DNA from: CAXWPM01 sp965206125
Lineage (GTDB): Bacteria > Acidobacteriota > Terriglobia > 20CM-2-55-15
Assembly (NCBI GenBank): GCA_965206125.1
Contig: CBDBIN010000039.1
Span: 124,001-188,000, forward strand
Length of the DNA: 64,000 nt
Direction of reading: 5' to 3'
Position 1 is the stretch's first letter, and each line of letters begins with the position of its first letter. Below are positions 29,180-38,378 of this stretch, piece after piece. The translations under genes were made by a program, and so were the position numbers. The notes under the pieces were generated by a model, which saw only the letters and a program-made list of their open reading frames with translations, made no database searches and was not told the origin of the DNA.

Positions 29180-29586
29180 TGAGAGTATCGAGCAACCTCG
29201 GTCGGGAACGGGGCTTTACGCTTATCGAGACCGGGATCGCAATGCTGGTGTTCGTCGCGGCGTCGCTGGCGCTGATTCCGTTGATCGCCTGGGGAATCCG
29301 GCTGCAGGGGGATTCGCGGAACGCCGCTGTTGCTCATTCGATCGGACAGGCGATCATCGAAGAGCTGAGCGCGCTGCCGACCAGTGACGATCAACTCGCG
29401 GTTGGGGGGGCCCTCGACAGCGACGTTGCGGACCATTTCGGTCAGCCCGCTGGAACACCGTTTACTGTTCGGTGGGTCGTTGCCGCCGGACCCGCAGGAA
29501 CGCTCGACGTGACGGTAACAGTCGTTTCCAACAACGCTAACGTAACCGTGCCGCCGTTCCAATTCCAGGTGTTGCTGCCACCGTAG
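29179..29586 (+). CDS. PilV-like minor pilin, first set
   Basis: 135 residues with the prepilin motif RGFTLIETGIAMLVFVAASL near the N-terminus. The small C-terminal domain is beta-rich (TVRWVVAAGPAGTLDVTVTV). It is translationally coupled to the preceding pseudopilin and followed after 48 bases by the PilW-like gene. Confidence 0.82.
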   Translation: MRVSSNLGRERGFTLIETGIAMLVFVAASLALIPLIAWGIRLQGDSRNAAVAHSIGQAIIEELSALPTSDDQLAVGGALDSDVADHFGQPAGTPFTVRWVVAAGPAGTLDVTVTVVSNNANVTVPPFQFQVLLPP

Positions 29587-29633
29587 CAGCCTGTGGCGGA
29601 CCCTCGAAGGCCGTGTTACGGCCAAAGGAAGGA

Positions 29634-30224
29634 ATGGACGAGTTGAGACCAACTGGTTCGTCGGACGCCGGCTTCAGCCTCATCGAGCTGTTGATCAGCA
29701 CAGTAGTGCTGTCGATCGTTCTCGGCATGGTGCTGCAGATTCTGGTCAGCGTACAGCAGCAATACATTCAACAGAGACAGTTAGTCGAGATCCAGACGAA
29801 TGCGGTCACGGCGCTCGACAACATGGTGCGGCTCATTCGGATGGCCGGATCCGACCCGGAAGATGTGGGTGTCACGGCGCTCGATGCGGACCCGGACGAC
29901 AACGATGTCTACGACAGCATACGGATGCAGGCGGACTGGAATCCTGCCGACGGGGCGCTCGACGATGATTATGAAGACGTGACGTTCACTACCGCCAACG
30001 ACGTCCTCCTGATCGAGGAGGCGGGGGGTGGTGCCGTGCCATTCCTCGAAGGCATCAACGCGATTGCTTTTACCTATCTGGATGACACGGGCGGGGCGAT
30101 CGCAGACCCCGTGGCAAATGTCGCCGACATCGTACTCGTCCGCATCACGTTGACGGCGCAGACAGTCGGCAGCAACACGATGACGTTCAACTCTTCGGCC
30201 TTTGTCAGGAGCAGCCGGAACTGA
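29634..30224 (+). CDS. PilW-like minor pilin, first set
   Basis: 196 residues. The ATG at 29634 follows GGAAGGA; a GTG at 29613 is open but lacks a site. The prepilin motif is AGFSLIELLISTVVLSIVLG. A heptad-rich stem (QQYIQQRQLVEIQTNAVTAL) precedes an acidic, Asp-rich domain (DADPDDNDVYDS) that may bind calcium. It belongs to the minor-pilin set. Confidence 0.82.
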   Translation: MDELRPTGSSDAGFSLIELLISTVVLSIVLGMVLQILVSVQQQYIQQRQLVEIQTNAVTALDNMVRLIRMAGSDPEDVGVTALDADPDDNDVYDSIRMQADWNPADGALDDDYEDVTFTTANDVLLIEEAGGGAVPFLEGINAIAFTYLDDTGGAIADPVANVADIVLVRITLTAQTVGSNTMTFNSSAFVRSSRN

Positions 30225-30250
30225 CTTACGCCGAAGCGAGGGATCAGGAC

Positions 30251-31552
30251 ATGGAATACCAGGGAGAATCGAGGCAGCGGGGCGTCGCCTTGCTGATTAC
30301 GCTGATAGCGCTCGCGATCCTGACCGTTTTGGGTTTGGCAATAACGACGACCGGACGAATCGCGTTCATGATCAGCGAAAACGAAGAGGAAGCCATCGAG
30401 GCGGGCTATATCGCCGAGGCCGGCCTCAACCATGCCCGCGAGCTGATCATAGCTATGAGCATCTCCGACTACACCTCACTGCTGACGGGGGGGTCTGTCG
30501 ACAACACGGGGTGTACTGCTGATGAGTTGGACTCGGCTGCTACCGATCCCATCCCGCAGGCCGGTTACAACTTCGGCGGTGGAAGCTATGTCGTTTCGGT
30601 GTGCGACGACGACGATGGCGACTCTGACACGGACGCTGATTCCAACGGCTCGGTGCGCGTGTTGTCGGTCGGAACGGGCGCCGACGGCGCGACGGCCAGC
30701 GTCGAACTCTTGCTTGGCACGGAGGACCTGCCTGCCGTCCTGGTAGACGGCAACCTGCGGATCGGTTCCGCCACGAAGATCATGGGTGCGGGCGGCTCGG
30801 TGCATACGAATGGAAACATTCATCTCAACGGATCCGACGCGTGTGCCCAACTCCATTTCAGCACCTCGGGCAGCATCGAGGACCCCCCCGCTCAGGGAAA
30901 TACGGGAGCGGCTTGCGACGAGAGCGGCGGCGGCATAGATGTCAGAGAAGGCGAAGACACGATCAACGTGCCGGCTGTAGACTTCGCCGCCTTGAATGCC
31001 GCTGCCGACTACATCATGAAGGACGACGGTACGATCTACAACGTGGCTACCGCGGCGACGACTGGTCCTATCAGCGGGTGGTCATGGAGCGACCCCAAGT
31101 GGGAGATCGACGCAGCAATATCCGGAACCTGGTATGCGGAAAACACGCGCATCACGATCGGCGACGTCAGCGGCACGGCCAGCTTCGTCGCCGATGGCTC
31201 TATCGAGGTTTCCGGCAGCCCCTCAGCTCTGAGCCCGGATCTTGTTGTCGGCGGTGTCTCATACGCGATGGTGGCGGGCTACGATCTCAAACTGAACGGT
31301 AATGCAGAAACCACGACCATCGAAGGGGTCTTCTTCGCCAACCATCAGGTCGATATCAGCGGCAACCCGAACATCAACGGACAGGTCATCGCGGCCGACG
31401 TGGAGGACACGAATTTCGCGCCGGACGGTAGCAATCTGGTTGCACTGTCGAGCGGTTGGATGGAATTCAGCGGCAATCCTACGATCACCTACACCGGTGG
31501 CGGTGGCTTCGGAGGCTTGATGATTTCCGGATGGAGAGAGGTTCGGAACTAG
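30251..31552 (+). CDS. PilX-like minor pilin with large C-terminal domain, first set
   Basis: 433 residues. The N-terminus (RGVALLITLIALAILTVLGL) is PilX-type, with a hydrophobic helix but no glutamate at +5, then EAGYIAEAGLNHAREL. The large C-terminal part has repeated short beta motifs (GNLRIGSATKIMGAGGSVHT, DLKLNGNAETTTIEGVFFAN, VDISGNPNINGQVIA) suggesting a beta-helix or stacked-sheet tip. An Asp-rich stretch (CDDDDGDSDTDADSNGS) is probably a calcium-binding loop. It could be an adhesive pilus tip. Confidence 0.78.
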   Translation: MEYQGESRQRGVALLITLIALAILTVLGLAITTTGRIAFMISENEEEAIEAGYIAEAGLNHARELIIAMSISDYTSLLTGGSVDNTGCTADELDSAATDPIPQAGYNFGGGSYVVSVCDDDDGDSDTDADSNGSVRVLSVGTGADGATASVELLLGTEDLPAVLVDGNLRIGSATKIMGAGGSVHTNGNIHLNGSDACAQLHFSTSGSIEDPPAQGNTGAACDESGGGIDVREGEDTINVPAVDFAALNAAADYIMKDDGTIYNVATAATTGPISGWSWSDPKWEIDAAISGTWYAENTRITIGDVSGTASFVADGSIEVSGSPSALSPDLVVGGVSYAMVAGYDLKLNGNAETTTIEGVFFANHQVDISGNPNINGQVIAADVEDTNFAPDGSNLVALSSGWMEFSGNPTITYTGGGGFGGLMISGWREVRN

Positions 31553-31835
31553 TCCGAGCCTTCGCCAACGAGCCGGAAACTTCTGACCGCGATTTCAGCG
31601 ACAAAGGCGACTTTGGCTCCCTGACCAGGGGGTGCCTCCAGGCTCGCCACAGACGTCATGCCCCCCGATCGGGGGGGATTCTGCAATCCACCACCCCCCT
31701 GTAGACGTCGCTAATTACTATAATAACAGTAATTATTTAAAAAACCTCTTGTGCCAGGCGTGGCCCCGCGTTGAGATTGGCGTACGCCTGTTTGGAAGAA
31801 TGAGGTCAGTGCTTAGGTAAACAACTGAGGACATT
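31553..31835. other. Gap between the two pilin sets
   Basis: Contains a palindrome CCCCCCGATCGGGGGG (31661-31676) that may end the first set's transcript, then an unusually AT-rich stretch (about 31712-31745) that could hold the promoter of the second set. No RNA family is recognised. Confidence 0.45.
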
Positions 31836-32324
31836 ATGCGAAACGCTTGGCCAGTCAAGTGCATAGCAAGAAACGGAAGGAGCTCCGGACGGGGTATCAG
31901 TCGGCACCGGGGAATGTCGTTTCTGGAGGTTCTGGTGGTCGTCGGCATCATCGGCAGCGTTGGGGTGGTAGCCCTGCCCCAGTTGGCGGACGTTCAGGAG
32001 GATTACCGCCTGGACGCGATCGCGCGCGAGGTCAGCGGGAACCTGTCGAACGCCCGGATCCTGGCCGTGACCGAGAACGTCGACCATCGGATCAAGGTCT
32101 CGGGCACCACGACCTATGTTCGGGAGGAGCAGGGGACAGGCTCCTGGACCGTAGAGGACACGTTCGAGATGCCGGATGGGTTTACGATCGGTACGACGGG
32201 TGCCATTGCGGAGTTTGAATCGCGCGGAAACGCATCGACCACCGCGACGTTCGTCATCACGAATCCGAACGGGTTAACGGCGAACGTCGCCGTCGAGACG
32301 TCGGGGAGATCGTATGTCCAGTAG
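31836..32324 (+). CDS. GspH/FimT-like minor pseudopilin, second set
   Basis: 162 residues. The start ATG follows GAGGA. The prepilin motif is RGMSFLEVLVVVGIIGSVGV, at about residue 26. The central block YRLDAIAREVSGNLSNARIL is typical of FimT, and a beta-rich tail follows. It has the same length as its counterpart in the first set but a divergent sequence. It overlaps the next gene by 11 bases. Confidence 0.85.
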   Translation: MRNAWPVKCIARNGRSSGRGISRHRGMSFLEVLVVVGIIGSVGVVALPQLADVQEDYRLDAIAREVSGNLSNARILAVTENVDHRIKVSGTTTYVREEQGTGSWTVEDTFEMPDGFTIGTTGAIAEFESRGNASTTATFVITNPNGLTANVAVETSGRSYVQ

Positions 32325-32754
32325 CCGCGGGTTTACGCTCGTAGAGACAATGGTTGCCACCGTGGTTCTGGTGACGGGCCTGCTGGCGGTCGCGTCGCTG
32401 TTTTCTTATTCCATCCGGACCAACATGTACACGGAGCAGATGACGACGGGTATTTTGCTCGCAAACACGAAAATAGAAAGTCTTCGCTCGACGGGAATGG
32501 CCGGTCTGACGGCGGGCGGGGGGCTGGATTCTTCCAGCCCGACGGCGAACTACTTCGAATACGTCTCCATCTCGACCAGCGGAGCCCTCACGACCGATAC
32601 CGTTACGACGACGGCACCCTACCTGACCCTCTGGATGATTTCCGACGCCAACCCACTCATCATTACCGTGGCCGTCTATGCGCAGCGTGGCGGTGCCAGC
32701 GGGCAGATGGCCGAGTTGATCCGGACGACGACGAGTTTGACCAGTGGCTTCTGA
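32314..32754 (+). CDS. PilV-like minor pilin, second set
   Basis: 146 residues starting inside the previous gene. The prepilin motif is RGFTLVETMVATVVLVTGLL, followed by the PilV-like LLANTKIESLRSTGMAGLTA. Thr/Ser-rich segments fill the C-terminal domain. It overlaps the PilW-like gene that follows, so the set is tightly coupled. Confidence 0.84.
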   Translation: MSSSRGFTLVETMVATVVLVTGLLAVASLFSYSIRTNMYTEQMTTGILLANTKIESLRSTGMAGLTAGGGLDSSSPTANYFEYVSISTSGALTTDTVTTTAPYLTLWMISDANPLIITVAVYAQRGGASGQMAELIRTTTSLTSGF

Positions 32755-33649
32755 ACAAACACCTGGTGCGCGAACCGCAGCGGGCTTTTCCCTCATCGAG
32801 ATGATTTTCGCGATGTCCATCACGATGGGCATCGGCATGATCTCCTTCCAACTGTTCCTCCAGAACGAGCGGGTGTTCCAGGACCAGAACCTGGTCCTGG
32901 AGATGCAACAGAGCACCCGGGCCGTGGCGTCGATGATCACCGACGAACTCCGGATGGCCGGGCAGGGCGTCCCGGTTTATTCGCAGTCCCTCGACGGCAC
33001 GGCGGCCGAGGCTTCTCAGACGTTCGTCAACGGATCGGGATCGGGCACGATCATCTTCCGTGCCTCGGTCAACAACGCCCGGGCGACGGTTGGTGGAACC
33101 CCGCCCCTGACCTACGTAGTGGATACATCAGTGACGATTACGATCGATGACGATACCGACATCGATGATCTGGTCGGGAGCAACACGGACCGTTATCTGT
33201 TCCTTTGGGGACCGAGCGACAATTCCTGGACGTGGGTGCGGGCGAGGATCACCGCGATTGCCGACACGCAGTTGACAGTGACGCCATCGCACATCTCGAC
33301 CGGTGGGGGCACCTTCGCCTCGTTGCCCCATCTGATCGTCGAACAGGCCATCGCGTACCGTCTCAACGGTGACGACATCCAGCGGGGAAGTTCCCGCGCC
33401 TGGACGACCGTGGACTCTCCGAGCATCACGTACAGCAGTGTCGGTGAAGGATTCACGGCCCTGACGTTCACTTACTACGACCAGAGCAACAACATCGTGA
33501 CGGCAGACACGCTTGCGAACCGGGCGACGATCCGGAGGGTGGACTTCACGTTGGCCGCCGAGACGGCTGACGAGATGGCGTCGAGCGGCGTCAAACGGAC
33601 CTATGCGATATCGATGAGTATCTATCCACGCAACGCGGCGCTCTACTGA
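32744..33649 (+). CDS. PilW-like minor pilin, second set
   Basis: 301 residues from a GTG overlapping the previous stop. The prepilin motif is AGFSLIEMIFAMSITMGIGM; then MQQSTRAVASMITDELRMAG is a typical PilW stem. The C-terminal domain is large and beta-rich, with VDFTLAAETADEMASSGVKR near the end. It is about 100 residues longer than the first-set counterpart. Confidence 0.85.
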   Translation: MASEQTPGARTAAGFSLIEMIFAMSITMGIGMISFQLFLQNERVFQDQNLVLEMQQSTRAVASMITDELRMAGQGVPVYSQSLDGTAAEASQTFVNGSGSGTIIFRASVNNARATVGGTPPLTYVVDTSVTITIDDDTDIDDLVGSNTDRYLFLWGPSDNSWTWVRARITAIADTQLTVTPSHISTGGGTFASLPHLIVEQAIAYRLNGDDIQRGSSRAWTTVDSPSITYSSVGEGFTALTFTYYDQSNNIVTADTLANRATIRRVDFTLAAETADEMASSGVKRTYAISMSIYPRNAALY

Positions 33650-33658
33650 CGGAAGACG

Positions 33659-34942
33659 ATGACCAAAGGAACCGAACAGAGACCCAGACCCAACACCGAA
33701 AACGGCTTGGCGTTGATCACGGCCCTGCTGATTCTGAGCTTCCTGACGATCCTCGGCAGCGCGCTGTTGAGTAGCACGACGGTCGACGTGCGCATCGCGG
33801 ATAACTACCGAACCAACACCCAGTTGTTGTTCCTGGCTGAAGCCGGGATCGAGGTTGCCCGGGAACAACTCCGAACTTCGGCAAATGCCCTTAGCGCGGA
33901 TCTGGTGGCGGCGGCAGCTGCCGATGGAAACCTATCGACTTCCGTGGACCTGGACACGCTCGTTGCGGCGGACGACATCCCACTGATCCCGACCGACGCG
34001 GGTCTTATCGGGACGGGCGAGACGCTGAACGACGCTTCCGGGGATACCGTCGGTAGGTACCACGTCTTCATGCGGAACGACCCCGTGGACGGCGAGACGT
34101 CGACGACCGAGACCAACGACGTCGTCACGCTGGTCGCCACTGGCACGATAGGAACAGCGTCGAAGACGATCGAAGTTGTCGTCAAACGTGGAAGCTTTCC
34201 TCCAGTCCCAGCCGCGTTGACACTGAACGGAGGAATCGGCCTGTTCGATGCGGCGAATTCCAACCTATTTCAGATCGACGGCAACGACCAAGCCGGTAGC
34301 GGGAATGACGAGAATGCCATCGGTGTCATCACGGCGGGCGACGACACGACCGTGACAGACGCGATCCCGGATAACCGACAGGACAACTACACTGGGGACG
34401 GTGGGGAACCGGACGTGGCGGACGTCAGCGGCGAACTTGCGGGATTGCTGACGACGACCACCGGGCTGGAGTCGATCGTAGCCAGCGCGTCTGCTTCAGC
34501 GACCACCTCCTACTATCCCGCCTGGAACGGGGAAACGTCCATCAGCACCGACATCGGCGCAGCTAACGACTACCAGGTAACGGTCGTCCACGGTGACCTC
34601 GATTTCGGTCCGGCCGACGGATACGGCATCCTTCTTGTGCGCGGCTCGCTGACGGTCAGCGGCAACTTCTCCTGGACCGGGCTGATCCTCATCATCGGCC
34701 AGGGCGAGCTTCACTGGAACGGTGGCGGAAACGGTGTCGTCACAGGCGGGATCTTCCTCGCCAAGACCCGTGGCACCCCTTACAACGGCAACGCCGTGGG
34801 AGACCAACTCGCCGACCGTGGCGACGTGATCGCAGACTTTAATGGTGGTGGCGGGAACGGCATCCTGTACAACACGACGGCGATCAGCGACGCCAACGCT
34901 TCATTCCCGTACGCGCCGATCGCCATCAGGGAATACAACTAA
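33659..34942 (+). CDS. PilX-like minor pilin with large C-terminal domain, second set
   Basis: 427 residues. GLALITALLILSFLTILGSA is the PilX-type N-terminal helix, followed by RTNTQLLFLAEAGIEVAREQ. The C-terminal part has Gly/Asn-rich strands (VRGSLTVSGNFSWTGLILII, GQGELHWNGGGNGVVTGGIF) like those of the first-set protein. This family is often found in acidobacterial and deltaproteobacterial pilus loci. A repeat pair follows the gene. Confidence 0.8.
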   Translation: MTKGTEQRPRPNTENGLALITALLILSFLTILGSALLSSTTVDVRIADNYRTNTQLLFLAEAGIEVAREQLRTSANALSADLVAAAAADGNLSTSVDLDTLVAADDIPLIPTDAGLIGTGETLNDASGDTVGRYHVFMRNDPVDGETSTTETNDVVTLVATGTIGTASKTIEVVVKRGSFPPVPAALTLNGGIGLFDAANSNLFQIDGNDQAGSGNDENAIGVITAGDDTTVTDAIPDNRQDNYTGDGGEPDVADVSGELAGLLTTTTGLESIVASASASATTSYYPAWNGETSISTDIGAANDYQVTVVHGDLDFGPADGYGILLVRGSLTVSGNFSWTGLILIIGQGELHWNGGGNGVVTGGIFLAKTRGTPYNGNAVGDQLADRGDVIADFNGGGGNGILYNTTAISDANASFPYAPIAIREYN

Positions 34943-35006
34943 CCTTAGCGTCGGGCCCCCGCCCATTGGCTTCTGCGCCGGATTTCGACTCAGGGGAAGG
35001 GGAATT

Positions 35007-35083
35007 ACCCGGTCGCTACCGCTCGCGGTTCTGTGGCAGCCTTGGCGGACAGTTATCAGAACCCGGAGCGGTAGCGACGGGGT
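35007..35083. repeat. REP-like inverted pair between converging genes
   Basis: ACCCGGTCGCTACCGCTCGC (35007 onward) and CAGAACCCGGAGCGGTAGCG (35057 onward) lie between the converging pilin and regulator genes and could form a bidirectional transcript-end structure. A single CCTTAGCGTCGGGCCC element begins at about 34944. Confidence 0.85.
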
Positions 35084-35089
35084 GACCCG

Positions 35090-35746
35090 CTAACCGGTCT
35101 TGACGAGGCCTTCCCGGATTGCGTATCGGATGAGTTCCCCGATCGTTTTCATCCCCAGTTTGTCCATGATGTGTTGTCGGTGCGTGTGAATCGTCTTGGG
35201 ACTGACGAACAGCGTCTTGGCAACGTCGCTCGAGGATTTGCCGTCCGCGAGCAGGTAGAACACCTCCCGCTCGCGAGGGGTGAGGGACTCGATGCTGCGT
35301 TGGGAGTTCTCGAATCCCTGGGCCACGTCGGCGAGGATCCGCGTGATGTCGGAAGAGAACACCGAGCCGCCCTTGCGGATTGTCCGTAGCGCGCTCAGCA
35401 GTTCGGTGTCCAGCGAATCCTTCAGCAGATAGCCCGAGGCGCCCGCAGTGACGGCGCTCGCGATAACCTGCCGTTCCGGGTGGACGGTCAACACCAGAAC
35501 CTTGGAAGTTCCCGTCGTCGAAATCTTCCGCGTGGCCTCGATGCCGTTCTGATCCGGCATCGAGATGTCCATGATGACGATGTCCGGATTGAGTTCTTCG
35601 GTGAGCGCAACGGCTTCCGAACCGGTCGCGGCCTCGCCGACGACTTCCATGTCGGCTTCTTCCTCCAGAATGCGGCGCAGGCCCTGTCTCAGGATGGCAT
35701 GGTCGTCAGCGATCAGGACTCTAATTCTTTCGGTTGTCATTACCAT
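35090..35746 (-). CDS. NarL/FixJ-type response regulator
   Basis: 218 residues from the ATG at 35746 (MVMTTERIRVLIADDH); the frame is open further upstream, inside the kinase gene. The receiver domain has the acidic pair in IADDHAI, phospho-aspartate in DIVIMDISMPDQNG, the Thr in VLTVHPE and the Lys in YLLKDS. A LuxR-type helix-turn-helix follows (SLTPREREVFYLLADGKSSS, then SPKTIHTHRQHIMDKLG). It is the partner of the overlapping kinase and activates or represses transcription when phosphorylated. Confidence 0.93.
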   Translation of the reverse strand: MVMTTERIRVLIADDHAILRQGLRRILEEEADMEVVGEAATGSEAVALTEELNPDIVIMDISMPDQNGIEATRKISTTGTSKVLVLTVHPERQVIASAVTAGASGYLLKDSLDTELLSALRTIRKGGSVFSSDITRILADVAQGFENSQRSIESLTPREREVFYLLADGKSSSDVAKTLFVSPKTIHTHRQHIMDKLGMKTIGELIRYAIREGLVKTG

Positions 35747-36824
35747 TTTGTTTGTCTTCTTCTTTCGTGGTGGTCGGAACGACCATTCCGATTGAGGTTC
35801 CCCGTCCGGTGGCGGTGCCGATGCGGAAAGACCCTCCGACATCGCTCATCCGTTGCCGAATTGTCAAGAAACCCGAGCTCATCAACTTGCCAGTCGAATC
35901 GTAAAAACGTCTTGGGTCAAAACCGCCGCCATCGTCTTCGACGATGACCAATACTTCGGATGGCGCAAAGAGGATGCGAATGGCTACGCTCGAAGCACCC
36001 GAATGCCGAATCGCGTTGCTGACGCATTCCTGGCAGCATCGGTACAGGGCGACGGCAATGTCTTCTTCGAGCGGTCGCAACTCGCCCTGGACCTCGCACC
36101 GGATCTGGATGCCTTCGGGGTTGGAGACCTGCTCGGCCAGGTCGCGTAGAGCCGGCACGAGACCGAGCGTGTCGAGGATTCTCGGATAGAGCGTGTGCGA
36201 CAGGTCACGAATCCTCGAAAGCAAGCCGCCGATACCCTCTCGAACTTCGTCCAACTCGTCGGCGGCGTTTGGACCCGAACCGTTCTTTCGGATTCGGTCC
36301 TGGACCAGCTTCACCTTGAGCTTCAGAGAGGCAATCGTTTGTCCGACGTCATCGTGCAGCTCATGCGTGATACGTCGCCGCTCCTCTTCCCGCGCTCGAA
36401 GCGCCGCGCGAACCAACTCCGCCTCCGATACGGCGCTCTTCTGGGCCTGCCGGATCGCCGCAACCAGGGTCAGCGCAGCCGCGATGTGCGGCGCCATCAG
36501 CTCCAGCACCCACTCTGCCTCTTCCGAGTCGGGGCTGACCGAAACAAAGCCGTACTGTTCCCGGCCGGTCTCGAACTGAACCGTTCGGGCGGCGGGTGAA
36601 GGCGAAGGCCACTCGAGGGTCTCGGATTCGCGGACCCGTCTGCCCGTCGCGTGCCACTCCTTCCAACGTCCCGCGGAAGCGTTTACGATACGTAACTCGG
36701 TTGCCGAGGCCAGCTTGCGGACCAGCTTCAGTGCCTCCAGGGCAGCCGAAGACATGTCGGATGACTGCGCCATCGTGCGGCCGAACCTGCCGATCAGACT
36801 GACGTCTGCGCTAGAAAGTTCCAT
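35721..36824 (-). CDS. NarL-family sensor histidine kinase, soluble
   Basis: 367 residues. The N-terminal part is GAF-like, with no transmembrane segment, so the signal is likely cytoplasmic. The HisKA_3 domain carries the phospho-histidine in RRRITHELHDDVGQTIASLK, and the HATPase domain has CQECVSNAIRHSGASS and VEDDGGGFDP. It overlaps the regulator gene. The S8 protease gene ends 106 bases upstream on the same strand, so shared control of the protease locus is possible. Confidence 0.9.
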   Translation of the reverse strand: MELSSADVSLIGRFGRTMAQSSDMSSAALEALKLVRKLASATELRIVNASAGRWKEWHATGRRVRESETLEWPSPSPAARTVQFETGREQYGFVSVSPDSEEAEWVLELMAPHIAAALTLVAAIRQAQKSAVSEAELVRAALRAREEERRRITHELHDDVGQTIASLKLKVKLVQDRIRKNGSGPNAADELDEVREGIGGLLSRIRDLSHTLYPRILDTLGLVPALRDLAEQVSNPEGIQIRCEVQGELRPLEEDIAVALYRCCQECVSNAIRHSGASSVAIRILFAPSEVLVIVEDDGGGFDPRRFYDSTGKLMSSGFLTIRQRMSDVGGSFRIGTATGRGTSIGMVVPTTTKEEDKQNGNDNRKN

Positions 36825-36929
36825 AGCAACGTTGGGAGGCCGCTCCCAAGCTCAGTCTGTGGCGCCCAAGACGGAGGGAACGTCCCTCAGCTCTGATTCG
36901 AGCCCGGTGTCTTCCCGTCCGATCTCTGA

Positions 36930-38378
36930 TCACCACCCCGGGAATTTCTCAAGCAGCGTGGGAGCTGGTGTCGCTGCCCGAATCAGGGCCTCTGCCTTCT
37001 CTCGGTCAAGAGCGTTCTCCAGGTTGATTCGTCCACGTCCCAGCATTCCTCGAAACTGCGGGTTGTCATCGTCGATCGAATCGGCCGTCACGACAGTTTT
37101 CAGTGCGGCCTTGTCCGCGCGATCTCCGACCGACATCAACAGGGCGACAGCGCCGCTGACCAGGGGAGCACTGAACGAGGTACCGGACGCGGTGGCGTAC
37201 AGGCTTCCGGGAAACGTTGACACGACTCCGCGGCCAGGTGCCACGACCTCGACCGCGTTTCCGTAGTTCGAGAAGGGAGCCAGGTAGTCATCCTTTCGTT
37301 CTGTCGCGGCCACCCCGATCACGTGCGGATAGGCCGCCGGATAGACATCGTCGGCATAACGGTTCTCATTACCGACCGAGGCGACCAGAACGACCCCATG
37401 TGACCATGCGAAGTCGAGCGCCCGCCGGAACGCATCGGAATCCTCTCCGATGGAAAAGCTCATGTTGATCACGTCGACGTCCTGCTCAACAGCGGCGTAG
37501 ACCGCCGCGGTCGCCAGGAAAAGCGTCGAGTTTCCCTGAATATCGAAGGCGCGAACGGGAACTAAGACGGCTTCGGGGGCGACAGCGTGCAGCAGTCCGG
37601 CTACTAGCGTACCGTGACCGAACATCGTCGGATAGGTGGCCGGATCTTCGCCTCCGTCCTCGCCGAAGAGCGACATGACCGATTGGTCCAGGTAAAGCCC
37701 CAAGCTGTCCCAGAACAGGGACATGACCGACTGATCGAGGGAAGCGCCGTTGGTAATCTGCCGGACGCCGTGCCGAAACAAAGACATCACCGACTGGTCC
37801 AGGCCGCTCCATTCCGAAGCCGATCCCGTTCCGAGCAAATCGATCCCGGGATCCACCCACGGACGTAGGGCCGGATGGTCAAAGTCCACACCCGTGTCGA
37901 TGAACGCGATTCGGGCTCCCGCGCCGGTCGTCAGATCGCGAACGTCGTCCGCGTCGATCATGTGGAGCGCTTCCTGGTCCATGTAATCCTTCAGCACCCA
38001 GGTGCCGTAGAACTCCTCCCATCCATAACTGCTGAATAGCGACATCACGGACTGGCCGGGTTCGAGGCCACCTTCCAACTGGGCTTGCTGATCCGGATAG
38101 CGATCCAGCGAGACAACCTGCTCCCGCTCGACTCCAACCACCCGGGGGTCCCTTGCCAGTTCCGACGCGTGATCGTGATCCAAACGCACCAGGAACACGG
38201 GCTGCTCGCCGACTTGTGCAAGAACCTGACCGCCGTGCTCGCGGATGATCTCTCCGATCGCGTCCGCTTGATGAAGCGTCACGATCAGATTGATGCTGTC
38301 CGATGCGGTCGCCTGACCCGCCGAGAGACATACCCCGAGTACCAACACCCCGAGTCTGCGCATCAGTACCATCTCCAT
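36930..38378 (-). CDS. Secreted S8 (subtilisin-family) protease with four QSVMSLF repeats
   Basis: 482 residues. A signal peptide (about 1-25, ending ATA) precedes an I9-like prodomain (residues 29-92). The S8 triad is intact: D161 in AFIDTGVD, H255 in FGHGTLVAG, S401 in GTSFSAPLVSG, with the oxyanion N337 in SVGNEN. The heptapeptide QSVMSLF occurs four times: residues 109-115, just after the prodomain, and 195-201, 216-222 and 232-238, in an insertion between the Asp and His motifs; the last three are LDQSVMSLF. The DNA copies differ at synonymous sites, so the repeat is kept at protein level. The start overlaps the stop of the small gene upstream (TAATG). The repeats are not part of any S8 feature I know. 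Confidence 0.9.
   Translation of the reverse strand: MEMVLMRRLGVLVLGVCLSAGQATASDSINLIVTLHQADAIGEIIREHGGQVLAQVGEQPVFLVRLDHDHASELARDPRVVGVEREQVVSLDRYPDQQAQLEGGLEPGQSVMSLFSSYGWEEFYGTWVLKDYMDQEALHMIDADDVRDLTTGAGARIAFIDTGVDFDHPALRPWVDPGIDLLGTGSASEWSGLDQSVMSLFRHGVRQITNGASLDQSVMSLFWDSLGLYLDQSVMSLFGEDGGEDPATYPTMFGHGTLVAGLLHAVAPEAVLVPVRAFDIQGNSTLFLATAAVYAAVEQDVDVINMSFSIGEDSDAFRRALDFAWSHGVVLVASVGNENRYADDVYPAAYPHVIGVAATERKDDYLAPFSNYGNAVEVVAPGRGVVSTFPGSLYATASGTSFSAPLVSGAVALLMSVGDRADKAALKTVVTADSIDDDNPQFRGMLGRGRINLENALDREKAEALIRAATPAPTLLEKFPGW

Noticed and set aside
31712..31835. Riboswitch in the AT-rich leader of the second pilin set
   Set aside because: No conserved aptamer sequence was recognised; only local AT-richness and short pairings are visible.
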